Shown: positions 8,561 through 16,465 of the stretch, piece by piece | Numbering within the stretch: position 1 is the stretch's first letter | Layout: each line of letters begins with the position of its first letter | Program-made: the position numbers and the translations under genes | NCBI GenBank assembly: GCA_023443315.1 | Contig: JAEZVA010000032.1 | Coordinates: forward strand, 47,492-111,491 | Source of the DNA: Bacillota bacterium | Lineage (GTDB): Bacteria > Bacillota > Clostridia > Oscillospirales > Ruminococcaceae | Length of the DNA stretch: 64,000 nucleotides | Direction: 5' to 3' | The notes under the pieces: model-generated | Told to the model about the DNA's origin: nothing | The model's input: the letters and a program-made list of their open reading frames with translations, nothing else | Database searches by the model: none

Positions 8561-9169
8561 ATGAACCGGCAGATTGGGATCTGGGCATCAGCCACAGCCG
8601 CAGTAATGGTATTTTTGTTTGCACTATCTATGGTGTTTTCTTTCATGTCCATTTCCTATGCGACAAGCTTTCTATTCTCGTGGTGTTATCTGCTTATGAC
8701 CTGCGCATTCTTTGCTTGGGCACCTAAGGAGCGGCGCGTTGCGGCTGTTGCGGGCATCGCGTTTGCGTGTGTGTATGTGACGTTGATTGGGCTTGTATAC
8801 TTTACCCAGCTTACCGCTGTTCTGTACCAGACCGAAAGCGCTGATGTCGTTCTTGCGCTTACCTATGAGCCCGGTCGATGGTTTTTTGCCATTGACCTGC
8901 TTGGATACGCTTTTCTTTCTCTCTCCGCTTTGTTTGTGGGGCTCACGCTTGTACCCAAAAACAAGGTGGACAAATGGCTAAAGGCACTTTTGCTGATACA
9001 TGGGTTGTATGCTCCCGCGTGTGTACTCATGCCGATGCTCAATGTATTTCGGGTGGATGCCTCTGGCGCAAGCGATATGAGCGGCGTAATTGCACTGATG
9101 GGTTGGTGTATTCATTTTATCCCCATTGCGGTGCTAAGCGCCCTGCACATGAAAAGCTTAGACAACTAG
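8561..9169 (+). CDS. Six-helix membrane protein of unknown function
   Basis: Protein of 202 residues with about six hydrophobic segments (near residues 10-35, 37-55, 58-80, 105-127, 138-160 and 175-195) and short polar loops. I do not recognise a domain and no catalytic motif stands out. The ATG at 8561 has GGAGGATAG just upstream; a TTG within that ribosome site is in frame but unlikely to be used. The gene lies 46 bases after UPF0210 on the same strand and ends before a strong terminator, so it is probably the third gene of that operon. Confidence 0.75.
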   Translation: MNRQIGIWASATAAVMVFLFALSMVFSFMSISYATSFLFSWCYLLMTCAFFAWAPKERRVAAVAGIAFACVYVTLIGLVYFTQLTAVLYQTESADVVLALTYEPGRWFFAIDLLGYAFLSLSALFVGLTLVPKNKVDKWLKALLLIHGLYAPACVLMPMLNVFRVDASGASDMSGVIALMGWCIHFIPIAVLSALHMKSLDN

Positions 9170-9190
9170 CTACCATTATACCTGTAATTA

Positions 9191-9233
9191 AAGCAAGCGA
9201 CCCAGGGCTGTTACGCCCACGGGTCGCTTGCTT
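9191..9233. terminator. Bidirectional terminator between the membrane protein and iscU
   Basis: A 13-bp perfect stem (AAGCAAGCGACCC with GGGTCGCTTGCTT) encloses a loop that itself can pair (GGGC with GCCC). Plus strand is followed by TTTTATGTTTG; the minus strand flank is T-rich too. It separates two convergent operons. Confidence 0.9.
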
Positions 9234-9257
9234 TTATGTTTGTGTTTTTATCAGTAA

Positions 9258-9707
9258 TTAGTGGCAGCTGCAGCTGTCGTCGCCGTGATGGCACGCGTCG
9301 CAATCGCCGATGTGCCCGACAATGGGGGTCGGGTCAATGCCCTGACGGGTATAATAATCCGCCACCGCCGCCTTGATTGCCTGCTCCGCCAGCACCGAGC
9401 AATGCACCTTTACCGGGGGCAGACCGTCAAGCGCCTCCATGACCGCGCGATTGGTCAGCTTTAGCGCATCATCAATGGTGCCGCCCTTGATTAGCTCGGT
9501 TGCCATCGAACTTGTCGCAATCGCCGCGCCACAGCCAAAGGTCTTAAACTTCACATCTTTGATAACACCGGCTTCAATCTTTAGGTACATCTTCATAATA
9601 TCGCCGCATTTTGCGTTGCCGACCTCACCAACGCCGTTTGCGTCGGCAAGCTCGCCCACATTGCGCGGACTAGAGAAATGTTCCATTACTTTATCGCTGT
9701 ATAGCAT
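9258..9707 (-). CDS. iscU: Iron-sulfur cluster scaffold protein IscU/NifU-like
   Basis: Scaffold on which sulfur from IscS and iron are assembled into [Fe-S] clusters. The 149 residues start MLYSDKVMEHFSSPRNVGE and carry the three ligand cysteines in the usual places: KCGD (near 35), FGCGAA (near 62) and VHCSVLAE (near 105). The C terminus adds a short Cys/His-rich tail (CDACHHGDDSCSCH), which goes beyond the core fold. The ATG at 9707 follows GGAGGTAAC. It lies about 50 bases after iscS in the same operon. No IscA, HscA or regulator gene is beside it, consistent with the reduced IscS-IscU sets of Clostridia. Confidence 0.95.
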   Translation of the reverse strand: MLYSDKVMEHFSSPRNVGELADANGVGEVGNAKCGDIMKMYLKIEAGVIKDVKFKTFGCGAAIATSSMATELIKGGTIDDALKLTNRAVMEALDGLPPVKVHCSVLAEQAIKAAVADYYTRQGIDPTPIVGHIGDCDACHHGDDSCSCH

Positions 9708-9756
9708 AGTTACCTCCATCTCGCCGCCATGCGGCATGCATATCATTTTTATACTC

Positions 9757-10965
9757 TTACCAGTTTCTTTCGCTCTGCATACGCTCCCACAGCGGGGACA
9801 TCGCGCGCAGGCGTTCCACAATGGGGGGTACCGTTTTGCAGATATAATCTACCTCTTGCTCCGTAGTCAGCTCACCGAGCGAAAGACGCAACGAGCCGTG
9901 GGCAACCTCATGCTTAAGCCCGAGCGCAAGCAGCACATGGCTTGGGTCAAGCGAGCCGGAGGTACATGCCGAACCGGACGAAGCGGCAATGCCGTTCATG
10001 TCAAGCATTAAAAGAAGCGATTCGCCCTCAATGCCCTCTACCGACACATTCACATTACCGCACAACCGTTTTTCGCGGTCTCCGTTTAGACGGGTGCAGT
10101 CTATTTTAAGCAGTTCGTCGATTAAGCGGTCGCGTAGCTTGGTAACCGCGGCAACCTTGCCGTCGATATCCGCCGTTGCAAGCTCTGCCGCCTTGGCAAG
10201 CCCGACAACACCCGCAAGGTTTTCGGTTCCCGCGCGCTTGCCGCGCTCCTGCTGTCCGCCGTCAATCAGGTTGGGTAATGCAATGCCTTTGCGGCAGTAC
10301 AGTGCGCCGACGCCCTTGGGACCGTGTATCTTGTGCGCTGACATCGACATCAAATCGATGTTCTGCTCGATTACGTCAATCTTTACATTGCCTACCGCCT
10401 GTACCGCGTCGGTATGAAACAACACCTTCGCCTCGCGGCAGATTGCGCCAATCTCCGCGATGGGCTGAATGGTGCCGATTTCGTTGTTTGCGTACATGAT
10501 GGTGACCAGTGCCGTATCGGGGCGAATTGCCTGTTTAACGGCGGCGGGGTCCACGACGCCATTCTCCCCTACCGGAAGATACGTCACCTCAAACCCCTCT
10601 TTTTCAAGCGTCTGCATCGCATGCAGCACCGCGTGGTGCTCAAACGATGTGGTAATCAGGTGCTTTTTTCCACGCTTGCCTAACGTATGCGCAACGCCCT
10701 TGATTGCCCAGTTATCCGATTCTGAGCCGCCTGAGGTAAAGAATATCTCCTGCGGCTGTGCGCCGAATGCGGCGGCAACCGAAGCGCGCGCCTTTTCGAG
10801 CGCAACCTTTGCCTGTCTCCCCAACGAATAGATGCTGGATGCGTTGCCGTACTGCTCTCTATAAAAAGGCAGCATTGCCTCTAATACCGCATCGGACAGC
10901 TTTGTGGTTGCGGCATTGTCTGCATATACGAATGTTTTGTTGTTTGTATCGCCCATTGTTTTCAC
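9757..10965 (-). CDS. iscS: Cysteine desulfurase IscS/NifS
   Basis: Pyridoxal-phosphate enzyme that takes sulfur from cysteine and passes it to IscU. Length 402 residues. Early YADNAATTK, the PLP lysine in SAHKIHGPKGVGALY, and the catalytic cysteine loop SSGSACTSGS are all present, the last being the hallmark of the NifS/IscS class that donates to scaffolds. The frame begins with GTG at 10965; an ATG three codons later (10956) is equally possible. A GGAAAGGC element upstream gives the ribosome site. It is the first gene of the iscS-iscU operon. Confidence 0.96.
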   Translation of the reverse strand: MKTMGDTNNKTFVYADNAATTKLSDAVLEAMLPFYREQYGNASSIYSLGRQAKVALEKARASVAAAFGAQPQEIFFTSGGSESDNWAIKGVAHTLGKRGKKHLITTSFEHHAVLHAMQTLEKEGFEVTYLPVGENGVVDPAAVKQAIRPDTALVTIMYANNEIGTIQPIAEIGAICREAKVLFHTDAVQAVGNVKIDVIEQNIDLMSMSAHKIHGPKGVGALYCRKGIALPNLIDGGQQERGKRAGTENLAGVVGLAKAAELATADIDGKVAAVTKLRDRLIDELLKIDCTRLNGDREKRLCGNVNVSVEGIEGESLLLMLDMNGIAASSGSACTSGSLDPSHVLLALGLKHEVAHGSLRLSLGELTTEQEVDYICKTVPPIVERLRAMSPLWERMQSERNW

Positions 10966-11053
10966 CCATGCCTTTCCGGATGCGTCGAAGCGGTATCCGT
11001 ATTAATGCTCCATCTTACCACCGCAATGCTTGCTATAGTAATCTGATAGTTAT

Positions 11054-11082
11054 AATATATACCTTTCTAGTAGAACTTTCAA
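11054..11082 (-). promoter_or_regulatory. Promoter candidate for iscS-iscU
   Basis: TTGAAA (11077-11082), a 17-base spacer and TATATT (11054-11059) on the minus strand, about 90 bases before iscS. No IscR-like operator could be recognised. Confidence 0.55.
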
Positions 11083-11217
11083 GGGTTATGTTAAAAAAAT
11101 CTCAATTTCTTAGTAAAATCGCACTGACAAAAAATAAAACAAATAAAACGCACCGTATTAGTCTAACCGTTTCATGCAAAATTCACAACATGGGCAGCAA
11201 TACTTACAAAATGCAGA

Positions 11218-11679
11218 TTATCGGTTTTTATAGCGCTCCGCCTGCTGTACGGCAAGCCGATCGCATCGCTCGTTTTCCGGGTGCCCTGCATGCCCCTTGA
11301 CCCACACGATAGTAACCTGATGCTCTGCAACCAGATTCAGCAGCCGTTCCCACAGGTCAGGGTTCAGCGCGGGTTCGTTGCCGCTGCGCTTCCAACCGCG
11401 CTGCCGCCACTTTTCCGCCCAACCCTTTGTAATGGCATCCGCAACATATTTCGAATCGGTATACAGGGTAACTTCACAGCGTTCCTTCAGTGCCGCTAGG
11501 CCCTCAATCGCCGCCATCAGCTCCATGCGGTTGTTGGTGGTATTCGCTTCCCCTCCCGAAAGCTCCTTCTCTCGTCCTTCGTAGCGCAGGATGGTGCCGT
11601 AACCTCCCGGACCTGGGTTTCCGCTGCACGCACCGTCGGTAAAAATCTCAATACGCTTCAGGTTCTGGTCCAATGTCAT
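11218..11679 (-). CDS. rnhA: Ribonuclease HI
   Basis: Cuts the RNA strand of RNA-DNA hybrids during replication and R-loop removal. The 153 residues show the full catalytic set: Asp in FTDGACSGNPGPGGYG, Glu in NNRMELMAAIEGL, Asp in LYTDSKYV and the last Asp in ENERCDRLA, with WVKGHAGHPEN before it. It is therefore the active HI form with its basic handle region (KWRQRGWKRSGN). ATG start after GGAAGGAGC. It stands alone with its own promoter. Confidence 0.97.
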   Translation of the reverse strand: MTLDQNLKRIEIFTDGACSGNPGPGGYGTILRYEGREKELSGGEANTTNNRMELMAAIEGLAALKERCEVTLYTDSKYVADAITKGWAEKWRQRGWKRSGNEPALNPDLWERLLNLVAEHQVTIVWVKGHAGHPENERCDRLAVQQAERYKNR

Positions 11680-11721
11680 GCTCCTTCCAAGCGTTATTTC
11701 TAATTCATTAAGACAAAGGTT

Positions 11722-11750
11722 ATTATATTACTTTTCTTTGTTTGATACAA
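11722..11750 (-). promoter_or_regulatory. Promoter of rnhA
   Basis: TTGTAT (11745-11750) and a perfect TATAAT (11722-11727) with a 17-base spacer on the minus strand, about 45 bases before the start codon. Confidence 0.75.
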
Positions 11751-11846
11751 GCATCCCTAATGAGAGAAGCGCAACGCAAATAATCGTCGGTTTGGCGGCA
11801 TATACTTGGTGAACAGACAACGGTTGTACAAAGGGGGCTTATACGG

Positions 11847-12620
11847 ATGAACAACGACTGCTTTGCCCTGCTATTATCACTTTCGGCAGGGCTTTGCACG
11901 GGGCTTGGCGGTCTGGTCGTTATATCGGCACGTCAAAACGCACGAAGACTCTTACCCTTTTCGCTGGGTTTTGCGGCGGGGGTTATGATTATGGTTTCGC
12001 TTGCCGATATCCTGCCGGAATCGGCGGCGTTTATCGGACAAAGCGTGCGACCACAGGCGGCTGGGGTATACGCACTGCTTGCCATGGTGTTCGGCATCAT
12101 ACTTGCGGCACTCGGCGCGGGTGCACTTCCCGAGCAAACCGATTGGATTCGCCCCGTATCGGCAGCACCACCGGGGCTTGCGCGGGTAGGGTTGGTAACA
12201 ATGGTGGCGGTGGTTGCGCACAATATTCCAGAGGGCGTTGCAACCTACATGGCCGGCTGCGGTGAGCGGTCTCTCGGCATCTCGGTGGCGGCGGCAATCG
12301 CGCTGCATAACATCCCAGAGGGGATTTCGGTTGCCATCCCCGTTTATTATGCGACAGGCAGCAAGGGTAAGGGGCTGCTGTGCGCCGTTATCTCAGGTCT
12401 TGGTGAGCCACTTGGTGCGCTGCTTGCGCTGGTGATCCTTCGCCCCTTTTTAACCAGTCTGTCTCTGGGCGCAATCCTTGGCATTGTGGCAGGAATTATG
12501 CTGTTTGTATCGTTTAACGAACTGATTCCTTCTGCGCTGCGATACGGTAAAAAAACACCGATAGCAGGGATTATGCTGGGGCTGTTGGTCATGGGATTAG
12601 GGCTTGCATGGTTCTCGTAG
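11847..12620 (+). CDS. ZIP-family divalent metal transporter (ZupT-like)
   Basis: Inner-membrane importer of zinc or related divalent metals. The 257 residues form about eight helices. Both metal-site signatures are present: HNIPEGVATYMA in helix 4 and ALHNIPEGISVAIPVYY in helix 5, with NELIPSALRYG in helix 7. This places it in the ZupT/GufA branch. ATG start after AAAGGGGGC. The gene is single, between rnhA on the other strand and a terminator. Selectivity (zinc, iron or manganese) cannot be read from sequence alone; a separate Znu importer lies at 30.4-33 kb. Confidence 0.92.
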   Translation: MNNDCFALLLSLSAGLCTGLGGLVVISARQNARRLLPFSLGFAAGVMIMVSLADILPESAAFIGQSVRPQAAGVYALLAMVFGIILAALGAGALPEQTDWIRPVSAAPPGLARVGLVTMVAVVAHNIPEGVATYMAGCGERSLGISVAAAIALHNIPEGISVAIPVYYATGSKGKGLLCAVISGLGEPLGALLALVILRPFLTSLSLGAILGIVAGIMLFVSFNELIPSALRYGKKTPIAGIMLGLLVMGLGLAWFS

Positions 12621-12626
12621 CAATAC

Positions 12627-12663
12627 AAAAACGCCCGCTGCTTCTCATTTCGGCGGGCGTTTT
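12627..12663. terminator. Bidirectional terminator between ZIP gene and dnaI
   Basis: Stem ACGCCCGC with GCGGGCGT, flanked by A and T runs (AAAA before, TTT after), lying between convergent genes, 7 bases after the ZIP stop. Confidence 0.88.
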
Positions 12664-12678
12664 CTATTGCTTCTATTG

Positions 12679-13665
12679 CTATCGCACCTTTTTCAGCGAG
12701 CGGATGTCGCTGCCAAAGAAGCGCAGGAAGCTATATGAGCCATGCAGTCTTGACAATACCTTCTCGGAATAGGCATCCCTCAGCTCCCCGATTGACATAT
12801 TGGTGCTGATGATGGTGGGGCGTTTGGTAAGCAGGCGGGTATTAATGATGTTATAGGCGGTGGAAACGGTAAACTGGGTGGAGAACTCCGCGCCAAGGTC
12901 ATCAATAATTAACAGGTCGCAGCCAAGCAACGATTCCAGCACGTCGTGCTTACTGCTGCCGCGGGAGAAATGCGCCTGCTCCACCGCACGAAACAGGTTG
13001 TTTGCAGCGCCGTATACCACACCGTAGCCTTGATCAATCACCTTTGCAGCAATGGCAAGCGAAAGGTGGGTTTTGCCTAGCCCTGTTGCACCAAGCATCA
13101 GAATATTAGGGGAAGCAAGGGAAAAGGTGTTTGCGTATTTTAAGCAGAAATCGAATATCTCCGCCATCTTTACACGCGGAACGATCCCGCTCGCTGGTTC
13201 GGGCTGTTGCGGGTAGTAGTCGAGCGTAAACTGAGAAAAGCTTGACGGCGCAAGCGGTGACTGCTCGTTTAATCGGCGATACGCCTCGCGCTTTAACTCC
13301 GCTTTCAAGCACTCGCACATCTCGCCATCGGCAAAGCCACTGTCTTCACATTGCTTACATGTATAGGGCACACGCAGGTAATCCTCTGCAAGACCGCAGT
13401 CAGAGAAGATTTCTGTGCGCCGTTTTTCAAGGCGGTCGGTCTTTTCTTTGAGCGCGCTCAGCAGGCTATGCGAATCCGCGTCAGGCGAAAGCAACGCCTT
13501 GGAGGTTGCGGCGCCGATTAGAATCAGATCCCGCTCTATCTGCTCGAGCTCAGGGATGTCGGCATACAATTGCTCTCGGCGCCGCTCAGAGATATAGCGC
13601 GCGGCCTGTCTGCGCTCGGTGAGCAGCGACCTTGCCGCCGTATAAACTTCGCCGGAATATCCCAT
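12679..13665 (-). CDS. dnaI: Primosomal helicase loader DnaI (DnaC-type ATPase)
   Basis: AAA+ ATPase that loads the replicative helicase onto DNA. The 328 residues split into an N-terminal helicase-binding part with a cysteine cluster (CKQCEDSG and MCEC near residues 105-122) and a C-terminal ATPase with Walker A GATGLGKTH near 198 and Walker B LLIIDDLGAE near 260. A sensor-like STNMSIGEL follows. ATG start. It lies just downstream of a DnaD-domain gene on the same strand, the standard Firmicute dnaD/dnaB-dnaI pairing for replication restart and initiation. Confidence 0.94.
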   Translation of the reverse strand: MGYSGEVYTAARSLLTERRQAARYISERRREQLYADIPELEQIERDLILIGAATSKALLSPDADSHSLLSALKEKTDRLEKRRTEIFSDCGLAEDYLRVPYTCKQCEDSGFADGEMCECLKAELKREAYRRLNEQSPLAPSSFSQFTLDYYPQQPEPASGIVPRVKMAEIFDFCLKYANTFSLASPNILMLGATGLGKTHLSLAIAAKVIDQGYGVVYGAANNLFRAVEQAHFSRGSSKHDVLESLLGCDLLIIDDLGAEFSTQFTVSTAYNIINTRLLTKRPTIISTNMSIGELRDAYSEKVLSRLHGSYSFLRFFGSDIRSLKKVR

Positions 13666-13717
13666 ACGGTAATCCGTCCCTTCTCGGTTAATTTGAGCCC
13701 ATTGTCATACGCATGGT

Positions 13718-14749
13718 TTATAGCTTTGGGGTCTCGTAAAGACCTTCGTTCTCTATTGAGTTAATATCAAGCGATGTTTCTCTGGCGGTGCGTTTTGGCT
13801 TTTCCGCGCTCTCTGCCATCGCTTGTTTGAGCGTTTTAACGCCCTTGCTAAACCAGTTGGCAAGAATCTTATCTAGGTACGCAAAGCTGAGCTTGCCGGT
13901 GTTGTCCACCGTTTTGTCAAACGCCGCGCGTATTATAGAGATATCGTAGCCGAATTCGTCAAACCATCGGGTAATCGCCGCCTGCTCCTTGGTGGAAAGC
14001 CGCCGTCCAGAAATGCCGAACGCACCCTGAACCAGTGTTTCACGGGAATGGAGCACCGCCTTGCGTTTTATGTATTCCTCCGCCTGCTCATGGGTGCGGA
14101 TTCCAATATCCAACCATTGTGTACATTGACGTTCGATGCTGCGCATATCGGTCACGCCGCGCGAGGCACAGTAACAGACCGCAAGCAATATGACGTCGGG
14201 CGAAAGCCCTGCCCAGTCGTGGATAGAAACCAGCGCCACCACATCGCTGCCCTGCAGTTCCCGCCCGAGATGCACGCGACACTGATCGATCAAAAATCGA
14301 AGACCGTCGTTTTCCTCCACCCGCAAAAACGCCTCTTTTTGCGTAAAGCGGTAGCTGTTTGATACCCGTTTGATGTTGCCCTGCTCGTATACCGTGGTAC
14401 TTATAGGAGGTGCAGTCTCGTTTGAATCCGGCGGCTCGGTTTGCTGACTTAAAGCATGCACATCCACAGATTTTTTTATAATAGGCGGCGGGGCGTCTTG
14501 TATCGGCTCGGCAGACTGGCTCAGCACACCGACCTCCTGCCAGTAGTTCGCGGCATCCTTGATATCCGCCTGCGAAAACCCGAGTTTTTTTGCCATATCG
14601 GCACAATCCACGGTTTTGTCGCTGTGGCGCAACAAAAACAACAGCACCTTGAGCTGTGCCGCACCCGCCAGCTTGATGTGCTGGTCGACTACACAGTTTG
14701 GTACCGCAAAAACGCCCTGCAATATGCCGTAATTGACCGTAAACTCCAT
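13718..14749 (-). CDS. DnaD-domain replication initiation protein
   Basis: Primosome component of the DnaB/DnaD family, 343 residues. The N-terminal 90 residues look like a winged helix (LKVLLFLLRHSDKTVDCADMA). A long polar linker follows, and the C-terminal DnaD domain ends with the YLDKILANW version of the family's YxxxIxxxW motif near residue 300, used for single-stranded DNA binding. The ATG at 14749 has GGAGGAATCG before it; an upstream in-frame codon at 14761 is less good. It is co-transcribed with dnaI. Whether it plays the DnaB or DnaD role cannot be decided here. Confidence 0.9.
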   Translation of the reverse strand: MEFTVNYGILQGVFAVPNCVVDQHIKLAGAAQLKVLLFLLRHSDKTVDCADMAKKLGFSQADIKDAANYWQEVGVLSQSAEPIQDAPPPIIKKSVDVHALSQQTEPPDSNETAPPISTTVYEQGNIKRVSNSYRFTQKEAFLRVEENDGLRFLIDQCRVHLGRELQGSDVVALVSIHDWAGLSPDVILLAVCYCASRGVTDMRSIERQCTQWLDIGIRTHEQAEEYIKRKAVLHSRETLVQGAFGISGRRLSTKEQAAITRWFDEFGYDISIIRAAFDKTVDNTGKLSFAYLDKILANWFSKGVKTLKQAMAESAEKPKRTARETSLDINSIENEGLYETPKL

Positions 14750-15108
14750 CGATTCCTCCACAATATGGTTGCATCCATTCGCTTATTTTTCTTCGTTTAT
14801 TATAACACACATCTCGGACGGAATAAACCATACCCGTGCAAAAACAGTAGCATTGCTTTCTAGCGGCTTCTTTCCATGCAACGGATTAAAACAAGACAAT
14901 TAGACAGAAAACACCGTCAGTTTTGCATTGTTTTAATACCAAACACTAGAACAAATAACCAAAACTAATTGGCAAGTTCAAAACAACTGGGCATTTTGTC
15001 ATCTATAATTTTCGCCTTAAATGTGTTATTATAGATACGTATATTTTTTACTACTATGAAAACGCAGACGAGCATTCGGTTTTATACGCATGGAAGGGGG
15101 GCTTTGCA
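14750..15108. other. Divergent intergenic region between dnaD-type gene and PHP gene
   Basis: AT-rich, no gene seen. It carries the minus-strand promoter of the dnaD-dnaI operon at 14799-14807 and, for the plus strand, an extended -10 candidate TG-T-TATTAT at 15024-15032 without a good -35. Confidence 0.5.
14799..14807 (-). promoter_or_regulatory. Extended -10 promoter of dnaD-dnaI
   Basis: TGT followed by a perfect TATAAT on the minus strand, about 50 bases before the start. The -35 region (TTTATT at 17 bases) is weak, as expected for an extended -10 type. Confidence 0.55.
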
Positions 15109-15927
15109 ATGTCCTTTATCAACCTGTACGACAGCCACACGCACTCTGACAACTCCCCAGATGGGCGGGAATCGGTAACCTATATGTGTGAGCGCGGTGT
15201 TGCCACAGGGTTGCGCGGCATTGCCTTTACCGACCACTGCGAGGTGGATAATTATGAGGGCGGGCGGTACCATATATCCATCCGTCAATCGAATTTTGAA
15301 TGCCTGAAGGCAAAATCGGTATTTCGCGGCAGTTTGATTGTATCCTCCGGCATCGAGCTTGGGCAGCCGCTTACAAACCCGAACATTGCCGATAGACTTC
15401 TTTCTGATTATGATTTTGATTTCGTGCTTGCCTCGGTGCACAACGCATCCAGCGGCGCGGATTATTACTATATTGATTACTCCGAGTTTGGCGATGCAGA
15501 TGTCCGCTTACTTTTGCAAGGCTATTTTGAGGATGTTTTGGCTGTTGCTAGGTGGAACCGGTTTGACAGTCTCGCGCATCTGACCTATCCCCTTCGCTAC
15601 CTGCACGCTAACGGCATCTCGGTGGATTTGACCGAGTACTCCGACATCATAGACGAGATTCTAAAAACACTTGCGCATAACGCAAAGGCGCTTGAGATTA
15701 ACACCTCCGGCTTTCGTCAGGGGCTTGGCACAACGCTCCCCCCGCAGTTTTGCGTCAAGCGGTTTAGAGAACTGGGCGGAGAGTATATCACCATCGGCTC
15801 GGACGGGCACCGCTCGGATGATGTTGGCATGAATATCCAAGACGGCATGCAGCTTGCCGTTGATGCGGGATTTAAGCAGTTTGCGCTGTATCTCTCGCGT
15901 ACCCCAATGCTGATTGACTTAAAATAA
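15109..15927 (+). CDS. PHP-family phosphatase (histidinol-phosphatase type)
   Basis: PHP-domain metal-dependent phosphoesterase of 272 residues. Metal-binding motifs are visible in order: YDSHTHSDNSPDG near residue 5, AFTDHCEVD near 40, a conserved SVHNASSGAD near 110, and GSDGHRSDD near 230. The closest functional class is HisJ-type histidinol phosphatase, but no other his genes are nearby, so the substrate is unproved. ATG start after GGAAGGGGGG. It leads a plus-strand run with an Lrp regulator and an aminotransferase, which would fit amino-acid metabolism. Confidence 0.85.
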   Translation: MSFINLYDSHTHSDNSPDGRESVTYMCERGVATGLRGIAFTDHCEVDNYEGGRYHISIRQSNFECLKAKSVFRGSLIVSSGIELGQPLTNPNIADRLLSDYDFDFVLASVHNASSGADYYYIDYSEFGDADVRLLLQGYFEDVLAVARWNRFDSLAHLTYPLRYLHANGISVDLTEYSDIIDEILKTLAHNAKALEINTSGFRQGLGTTLPPQFCVKRFRELGGEYITIGSDGHRSDDVGMNIQDGMQLAVDAGFKQFALYLSRTPMLIDLK

Positions 15928-15985
15928 AGACGCCATCACGCGTTTTTATAAATATTTATATTAAAGAACTGGAGTGACTATTGTC

Positions 15986-16465
15986 ATGGAAAAGCTTCTA
16001 AAAATTCTGGACAAAAATGCACGGTTAACCAATGAGCAGATCGCCATTATGCTGGGCGCATCGGCCGAGGAGGTTGCCGCCGCCATGGCAAAATATGAAG
16101 CAGACGGAGTCATTCGTGGTTATAAGGCAGTTATAGACTGGGAGCGCACGGGAAAAGAACGCGTTACCGCCTTAATCGAGCTGCGCGTTACCCCAAAGCG
16201 CGATTTGGGCTTTGAGGAGATTGCCAAAAAGGTCATGCAGTTTGACCATGTAGAGAGCGTTTTTCTGATGTCCGGCGGCTACGACCTTGCGGTACTGGTT
16301 TCGGGCAAAACGTTTCAAGAGATTGCGCTGTTTGTGGCGCACCGCTTAGCCCCTATGGACTCGGTGCTATCCACCACCACTCACTTTGTGCTGCGCCGCT
16401 ATAAGGACGACAGCTTTGTGTTCTGCGACGAGGACAGTGATGAGAGGGGGAACGCTTCGCTGTGA
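15986..16465 (+). CDS. Lrp/AsnC-family transcriptional regulator
   Basis: Leucine-responsive-type regulator, 159 residues. The N-terminal helix-turn-helix covers about residues 1-55 (MEKLLKILDKNARLTNEQIA) and the C-terminal RAM/ACT-like domain binds amino acids (LIELRVTP, HVESVFLMSGGYDLAVLVSG). The ATG at 15986 has GGAG 11 bases upstream; a GTG four codons earlier overlaps that site. Its 3' end overlaps the GTG start of the aminotransferase by four bases, so the two are translationally coupled, and it most likely controls that gene and itself. Confidence 0.93.
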   Translation: MEKLLKILDKNARLTNEQIAIMLGASAEEVAAAMAKYEADGVIRGYKAVIDWERTGKERVTALIELRVTPKRDLGFEEIAKKVMQFDHVESVFLMSGGYDLAVLVSGKTFQEIALFVAHRLAPMDSVLSTTTHFVLRRYKDDSFVFCDEDSDERGNASL

